From Eubacterium sp. UBA5416 (GTDB taxonomy: Bacteria > Bacillota > Clostridia > Lachnospirales > Lachnospiraceae): a DNA stretch of 45,171 nucleotides. Below, piece by piece: positions 40,272 through 45,171 of this stretch; positions within the stretch are counted from its first letter, which is position 1, and every line of letters starts with the position of its first letter. The position numbers and the translations under genes were made by a program. The stretch is from positions 24,288 through 69,458 of the forward strand of contig DHNM01000038.1 of assembly GCA_002409525.1 (NCBI GenBank), written 5' to 3'. The notes beneath the pieces are model-generated. The model made no database searches. It saw nothing but the letters and a program-made list of their open reading frames with translations, and was not told where the DNA came from.

Positions 40272-40312
40272 GAACCATGTCAAAAGCTGTAGATGAATAA
40301 GAGGTGTGTGGA

Positions 40313-42349
40313 ATGAGGAAATGGACGAGGGCGCTTGCAGGAAGCAGACAGAAACTACTGTTTGCAGCCGGCTCCCTGTATTGGACATTGATTTTGATTT
40401 TTTTGATTGGACACTATCAGCTGGTGGTGGGCACAAATCCGGCAGATAATAAGATGAATATAATGGTTCTCTTTGTCCTTATCGCCGTTGTATGTGTATC
40501 GGCAGCTCACTGGATCTGTAAATTCGCAGGCAGGCGGTCACGGAAAGAAAATGAGCCGGGGAAGATTAAAATCTGGCATTTTTTCGTTCTTTTGCTCAAT
40601 TCTATTTATGCCTTCTGCCAGATCGAAATGATTAACAATCCACTTTTTCGAGTAATGAAACCACAATATATGGTTCTGAATATCTCTTTTATCTTTGTCA
40701 TGTTAATCCTCTTATTATTTATTTTAAATTCATGGCGTAAGACTATGCTTCTCGGAAACTTGCTTTGTTTTGTATTCAGCCTGGTTTTTTACTATGTATA
40801 TTTGTTTCGCGGTGAGCCTTTTCAGTTTATTGATATTTTCAGTATCGGAACAGCCATGGAGGTGGCAGGAGATTACACTCTTTCTTTCACCAGAGAGATC
40901 GTGATGACTGCTGTAGTTACTCTCTGTCTGAATGGTGTATACTGGGAGGCTTCAGATGCAAAAATTGCAAAAAAGGTAAAACCCAAAGTGTGGATGCGGA
41001 TTCTGACAGCAGCGTCTGTCGCCGGTATATACATAGCTTATCTGAATACAGGGTGGAACGGGGCTCTCGGAATTCTCACGGATCTCTACCGTCCCTATGA
41101 AACCTATGAGGAGTATGGAACGACTGTGGGATTTGCGTGTATGGCTAAGTATATGAGGCTTACGTCTCCCGAGGGGTACTCAGAGAAAGGGGTAAAGAAA
41201 ACGGCTCAGGAGGTTAAGGTTGATCAAAAGAGCCGGGATGGTAAGAAAAAGCCGGTAAACATCATAGCGATTATGAATGAATCCTGGGCAGATTACCGCT
41301 TGCTTGGAGACTTTAAAGTGAATCAGCCATATATGGAGTTTTATGATTCTATGAAAGAAAATACGATAAAAGGACATACCCTTGTCTGTATACAGGGCGG
41401 TGGCACAGCAAAGACGGAGTATGAGTTTCTGACCGGAAATTCTGTGAAACGTTTTCCGGGAATGGTCCCATATGTCAGTTACTTCAAACATGATCAATAT
41501 TCCCTGGTCAGCACATTGAAAAGTCAGGGTTATCGCGCAGAGGCAATGCATCCAAATAAAGGAAGTAACTGGAAACGCACAAGTGCATATAGGATGCTGC
41601 AGTTTGACAGGTTTTATACCATCGATGATTTTGACTCGTCATCTGAGAGAATCCGTTCACATGTCAGTGACCGTGCAAACTATGAAAAAATCATAGAAAC
41701 TGTCAATCAGAAAGAGAATCCTGAAGCCCCATATTTTCTGTTTGATGTCACGATGCAGAATCATGGCGGATATACGGATTCTACCTATCGCGGTGATATA
41801 AGAACACAGGGATATACAGATCCAAGGGTGAACCAGTACCTGTCTTTACTGAAAGAGTCTGATGACGCTTTGAAATACCTGATTGATTATTTTGAAGACT
41901 ATGAAGAGCCTACGATGATTGTCATGTTCGGGGACCATTATCCGAGCCTTCCCGATCAATTTACAGAATGGATCACCGGAAAAGAATATGACGACAGTAC
42001 CTTGAAAGAGCAGGAAAAATATTTTGCTACACCTTTTTTTATCTGGGCAAATTATGACATTCCCGAAGAGGAAGATGTTTTCACAAGCACGAATTATCTT
42101 TCAACCATGATGCTTTCCGAGACAGGACTTGAGATGACGCCGTATAACTATTATCTGCAGAGTCTGAGGAAAAACATGCCGGCACTGAATCATTTAGGAT
42201 ATATGGATTCCGGCGGAAATTTCACCAAATGGGAGGACGCAGATGATGAACACGAGAAAATGGAACTGGAATATGAAGCACTCCAGTATAACGAACTGGC
42301 AAAAGATTCCGGAAGACTCGATGAATTCTTTACCGTAAATCAGGATTGA
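40313..42349 (+). CDS. LTA synthase family protein (membrane sulfatase)
   Basis: A 678-residue membrane enzyme. The N-terminal 250 residues carry about five to six membrane segments; the C-terminal part is an extracytoplasmic alkaline phosphatase/sulfatase domain. It starts at VNIIAIMNESWADYRL, with the nucleophile T365 in GGGTAKTEYEFLTGNS, and ends with FGDHYPSLP for metal binding. It probably transfers phosphoglycerol units to a lipoteichoic acid or other glycopolymer. The signature GGGTAKTEYE fits the LTA-synthase-like group rather than Bacillus LtaS itself. ATG 40313 has GAGGTG at 40301-40306. Monocistronic. Confidence 0.88.
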   Translation: MRKWTRALAGSRQKLLFAAGSLYWTLILIFLIGHYQLVVGTNPADNKMNIMVLFVLIAVVCVSAAHWICKFAGRRSRKENEPGKIKIWHFFVLLLNSIYAFCQIEMINNPLFRVMKPQYMVLNISFIFVMLILLLFILNSWRKTMLLGNLLCFVFSLVFYYVYLFRGEPFQFIDIFSIGTAMEVAGDYTLSFTREIVMTAVVTLCLNGVYWEASDAKIAKKVKPKVWMRILTAASVAGIYIAYLNTGWNGALGILTDLYRPYETYEEYGTTVGFACMAKYMRLTSPEGYSEKGVKKTAQEVKVDQKSRDGKKKPVNIIAIMNESWADYRLLGDFKVNQPYMEFYDSMKENTIKGHTLVCIQGGGTAKTEYEFLTGNSVKRFPGMVPYVSYFKHDQYSLVSTLKSQGYRAEAMHPNKGSNWKRTSAYRMLQFDRFYTIDDFDSSSERIRSHVSDRANYEKIIETVNQKENPEAPYFLFDVTMQNHGGYTDSTYRGDIRTQGYTDPRVNQYLSLLKESDDALKYLIDYFEDYEEPTMIVMFGDHYPSLPDQFTEWITGKEYDDSTLKEQEKYFATPFFIWANYDIPEEEDVFTSTNYLSTMMLSETGLEMTPYNYYLQSLRKNMPALNHLGYMDSGGNFTKWEDADDEHEKMELEYEALQYNELAKDSGRLDEFFTVNQD

Positions 42350-42352
42350 TGC

Positions 42353-42380
42353 TTGAAAATTTTGGATGATTATGTAAAAT
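42353..42380 (+). promoter_or_regulatory. Promoter of the ABC-F gene
   Basis: TTGAAA (42353-42358), 16-base spacer, TAAAAT (42375-42380). Confidence 0.55.
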
Positions 42381-42428
42381 AGAAACACTAGAGACTTGAA
42401 AAGTATATTATAAGAACAGAGGTATGAA

Positions 42429-44060
42429 ATGATATCAGCAAATAATGTAACACTGCGCTTTGGTAAAAAGGCGTTGTTTGAAGATGTGAATATTAAATTT
42501 TTAGAGGGAAATTGTTATGGCATAATAGGTGCAAACGGTGCCGGAAAATCAACTTTTCTCAAGATTTTATCCGGAAAGCTGGAGCCTACGAGCGGGGATA
42601 TTGTGATCACCCCGGGACAGAGACTGTCTGTTCTGGAACAGGATCATTTTAAATATGACAGTTATCCGGTTCTTGATACTGTAATCATGGGGAATTCCAG
42701 ATTATATCAGATCATGAAAGAAAAAGAAGCAATTTATGCAAAGGAGGATTTCTCTGAGGAAGATGGAATTAAGGCGAGTGAACTGGAGGGAGAATTTGCC
42801 GAGATGAATGGCTGGGAGGCCGAGTCTGATGCCGAGCAGCTTTTAAACGGTCTCGGAATTGAGACAAAGTATCACAATGTCCTGATGGAGAATCTTGATG
42901 GTTCCCAGAAAGTAAAGGTTCTTCTGGCAAAAGCACTATTCGGAAATCCGGATATACTTCTGCTGGATGAGCCGACCAACTATCTGGATCTGGATGCGAT
43001 CGGATGGCTGGAAGAATTTCTGATAAATTTTGAAAATACTGTGATCGTGGTTTCACATGACCGCTATTTTTTAAATAAAGTCTGTACTCATACGGCAGAT
43101 ATCGACTATGGAAAGATTCAGCTGTATGCCGGAAACTATGATTTCTGGTATGAATCCAGTCAGCTGCTGGTAAAGCAGATGAAAGAGGCAAACAAGAAAA
43201 AGGAAGAAAAAATAAAAGAACTGCAGGATTTCATTCGTCGTTTCAGCGCAAATGCGTCCAAGAGTAAACAGGCGACATCGAGAAAACGTGCACTGGAAAA
43301 GATCCAGCTGGACGAGATCAGACCTTCAAGCCGCAAGTATCCTTATATCGATTTCCGACCGGACCGGGAAATCGGAAATGAAGTACTTCAGGTTGAAAAC
43401 CTAACAAAGGCAATCGATGGGCGGGTGATCCTGGATCATATTTCCTTTACTCTGGGCAGGGAAGACAAGGCGGCCCTCGTGGGAGCCAATGAACTGGCCA
43501 AGACAACTTTGCTTAAGATCCTGATGGGCGAGATGGAGCCTGACGAAGGGTATTATAGATGGGGAGTGACAACTTCTCAGGCTTATTTTCCAAAGGATTA
43601 TTCTGATGAATTCGACAGTGATCTCACGATCGCCGACTGGCTGACACAGTATTCGGAAGATAAGGATGTCACATATGTCCGCGGATTCCTGGGAAGGATG
43701 CTTTTTGCAGGAGAAGATGGGGTTAAAAAAGTAAAAGTTCTTTCCGGTGGAGAAAAAGTACGTTGCCTTTTGTCAAAAATGATGATTTCGGGTGCAAATG
43801 TTCTTCTTCTGGACGAACCGACGAACCACCTCGATATGGAATCTATTACGGCCCTGAATAATGGTCTGATCAAGTTTCCCGGAGTGATTCTGTTTGCTTC
43901 TCATGATCATCAGTTTGTCGAGACAACAGCCAACCGGATCATGGAAATCATTCCGGGCGGCACACTGATTGACAAGGTTACTACCTACGATGAATATCTG
44001 GAAAGTGATGAGATGGCTAGAAAGCGCCAAGTCTATATTATGACGGAGGAGGATAATTAA
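42429..44060 (+). CDS. ABC-F family ATPase (YbiT-like)
   Basis: A 543-residue soluble twin-ATPase with no membrane domain, of the ABC-F group that acts on ribosomes. NBD1 has Walker A GANGAGKS at 34-41, a variant signature LDGSQ at 156-160 and Walker B LLLDEPTNYLD. A charged linker (KKKEEKIKELQDFIRRF) follows. NBD2 has a degenerate Walker A, GANELAKT at 352-359, where the usual second glycine before lysine is alanine, then LSGGE and LLLDEPTNHLD. The NELAKT form is, as I recall, common to the YbiT-like branch. Whether it gives antibiotic resistance cannot be told from sequence. The next gene starts four bases after the stop. Confidence 0.88.
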   Translation: MISANNVTLRFGKKALFEDVNIKFLEGNCYGIIGANGAGKSTFLKILSGKLEPTSGDIVITPGQRLSVLEQDHFKYDSYPVLDTVIMGNSRLYQIMKEKEAIYAKEDFSEEDGIKASELEGEFAEMNGWEAESDAEQLLNGLGIETKYHNVLMENLDGSQKVKVLLAKALFGNPDILLLDEPTNYLDLDAIGWLEEFLINFENTVIVVSHDRYFLNKVCTHTADIDYGKIQLYAGNYDFWYESSQLLVKQMKEANKKKEEKIKELQDFIRRFSANASKSKQATSRKRALEKIQLDEIRPSSRKYPYIDFRPDREIGNEVLQVENLTKAIDGRVILDHISFTLGREDKAALVGANELAKTTLLKILMGEMEPDEGYYRWGVTTSQAYFPKDYSDEFDSDLTIADWLTQYSEDKDVTYVRGFLGRMLFAGEDGVKKVKVLSGGEKVRCLLSKMMISGANVLLLDEPTNHLDMESITALNNGLIKFPGVILFASHDHQFVETTANRIMEIIPGGTLIDKVTTYDEYLESDEMARKRQVYIMTEEDN

Positions 44061-44064
44061 GACG

Positions 44065-44991
44065 ATGAAACAACCGGTTTTAGTGGTAATGGCAGCTGGT
44101 CAGGAAAGCTGGTATGATGGTTTAAAGCTGATAGATCCTGTTGACGGTCAGGGAAATGCTATTATGGACTTTTCCATTTACGATGCACTAAAGGCAGGAT
44201 TCTCAGAGATTGTTTTTATTATAAACAGAGAGAATGAATCCCGGTTTCATACAAAGATAGATCAGACGATCAACCGACATGTGAAGGTTCATTATGTTTA
44301 TCAGGAACTCGGTGATCTTCCAGAGGGATATTCTGTTCCCGACGGCCGCAAAAAGCCATGGGGAACCGGATATGCGGTACTCAGCTGTATTTATGAGCTG
44401 AAAGGTGCACCATTTGCTGTGATCAATGCAGATGATTACTATGGAAGACATGCATTTTCACTGATGTATGATCAACTTTCATCTCGTCAGGATGATTGGA
44501 ATAAATATCACTATGCTATGGTGGGTTACAGACTGAAAAATGCGGTGACAAAAAACGGTTTTGTATCCCGCAGGATCTGTAAGCTGGATCGAGACAGCTA
44601 TCTTAAAGAAATTGACGAGTATCCTTTTATCAAAAGACGGGGTGAGGACATTGTATATACAGAGGACGGTGGAAACGAGTTCAAAAAGATTTCGGCAGAT
44701 AGTATAGTTTCTATGAATTTTTGGGGATTTACGGACAGCTTTCTGGATGAACTTCAGCTTCGCTTTTTTAAATTTCTGAATAAAGATGTGCAGGAAAGCC
44801 CTCTGGAAGCGGAATATTTTCTCCCTGCGGTTGTAAATGAGCTGATTGAGGAAGGGAAGGCGGATGTTGCGGTTTTACCTTCAAGTGAACACTGGTATGG
44901 AGGCATAAACAGTGTAAACAAGGTAGCTGCGGCTGATGCAATCAGAGAAATGAAGGAAAGCGGATTCTATCCGGAAAAGCTGTGGATCTAA
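44065..44991 (+). CDS. Nucleotidyltransferase family protein with degenerate signature
   Basis: A 308-residue protein with a GT-A-type sugar-1-phosphate nucleotidyltransferase fold. The first strand reads VVMAAGQESWYDGLKLIDPV; the family normally has LAAGxGSRxGGLKQ, so the glycine and arginine that bind the nucleotide phosphates are Glu14 and Trp16. The metal-binding aspartate region VINADDYYG and the core KPWGTGYAVL are kept. It could be an active enzyme of a divergent group or a non-catalytic homologue. It lies four bases after the ABC-F gene, so they are co-transcribed. Confidence 0.8.
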   Translation: MKQPVLVVMAAGQESWYDGLKLIDPVDGQGNAIMDFSIYDALKAGFSEIVFIINRENESRFHTKIDQTINRHVKVHYVYQELGDLPEGYSVPDGRKKPWGTGYAVLSCIYELKGAPFAVINADDYYGRHAFSLMYDQLSSRQDDWNKYHYAMVGYRLKNAVTKNGFVSRRICKLDRDSYLKEIDEYPFIKRRGEDIVYTEDGGNEFKKISADSIVSMNFWGFTDSFLDELQLRFFKFLNKDVQESPLEAEYFLPAVVNELIEEGKADVAVLPSSEHWYGGINSVNKVAAADAIREMKESGFYPEKLWI

Positions 44992-45000
44992 AGAAAGTGA

Positions 45001-45029
45001 TTGACAAACAAACATTTTAAGGGTAATAT
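45001..45029 (+). promoter_or_regulatory. Promoter of the gene at the right edge
   Basis: Perfect TTGACA (45001-45006), 17-base spacer, TAATAT (45024-45029). Confidence 0.7.
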
Positions 45030-45132
45030 AAGAAACTAGATTAAATATTTTGGCGATTATAATGCACGACAAAACATTTATCAATGAAATGCCATTTACA
45101 CGAATGGTTGCCAAATTCAAGGAGGAGTATGT

Positions 45133-45171
45133 ATGAATAAAAAAATGTTTGTGAGTCTTGCACTTACAGTT
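45133..45171 (+). CDS. Partial gene, N-terminus only (cut by window edge)
   Basis: ATG with AAGGAGG ten bases upstream opens MNKKMFVSLALTV before the sequence ends. The basic start and following hydrophobic run look like the beginning of a signal peptide, so an exported protein or lipoprotein is likely. Nothing more can be said. Confidence 0.6.
   Translation, partial: MNKKMFVSLALTV

Overview
The window looks like a chromosomal segment of an anaerobic, spore-forming, gut-type Clostridia, most likely Lachnospiraceae. The evidence is the gene set: SigH, a YlmC/YmxH-type sporulation protein beside NrdR, DUF5688 and DUF6774 proteins, a cysE-cysS-mrnC-rlmB-sigH cluster, the AGGAGG-type ribosome sites and frequent TTG starts. 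The genus assignment is inference. No transposase, integrase, CRISPR array or rRNA is visible.

Layout. (1) 1-4541 is a clearly AT-rich block unlike the rest. It holds a J-domain protein, a pair of ABC exporter half-subunits that overlap by ATGA, a 35-codon remnant resembling the start of an NRPS condensation domain, and an ABC ATPase pseudogene cut at both ends. The block stops at the stop codon of the next chromosomal gene. (2) 4542-8027 has ordinary genes: HAD phosphatase, mutY, a GT2 glycosyltransferase and ispF. (3) 8044-10994 is a yybP-ykoY (Mn2+) riboswitch controlling a P-type cation ATPase. (4) 11007-15329 is a cysteine T-box leader followed by cysE-cysS-mrnC-rlmB-sigH. (5) 15393-17972 has xpt, acylphosphatase, tRNA-Thr(GGT), and a minus-strand unit of metallophosphoesterase plus two small proteins.

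(6) 18107-26636 is the main functional locus: a nearly complete selenium-dependent molybdenum hydroxylase (SDMH) system. It has a DUF3343 carrier-like protein, a fused [2Fe-2S]/molybdopterin hydroxylase, a ModE-like regulator, SelD, YedF, YqeB, a class V aminotransferase/cysteine desulfurase, YqeC and MocA. The likely scheme is that the desulfurase, YedF and DUF3343 handle S/Se, SelD makes selenophosphate, MocA makes the cytidylated molybdenum cofactor, and YqeB/YqeC insert labile selenium into the hydroxylase. No Sec-incorporation genes occur here. A dyad TGATAA-N4-TTATYR is found near the promoter at the head of the locus and twice, 21 bp apart, just after mocA.

(7) 26843-33191 carries ylmC, nrdR, an AlaA-like aminotransferase, an ArsR/SmtB metal sensor, an AI-2E family permease, citrate synthase, a YqeG-type phosphatase and EF-P. 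(8) 33198-34876 has a DUF5688 gene, then a gene-free region with a strong promoter, a long hairpin, two tandem near-identical 116/117-bp structured units, tRNA-Arg(CCG) and a 50-bp perfect palindrome. This is the best candidate for undescribed non-coding RNA in the window. (9) 34943-45171 has a membrane-anchored hypothetical, an RluF-like pseudouridine synthase, a divergent ligA, metA with the acetyl-CoA-type residue, an ArsP-like permease, an LTA-synthase-like sulfatase, an ABC-F protein, a nucleotidyltransferase-like protein and the first codons of one more gene.

All functional calls come from reading motifs by eye; no database search was run.
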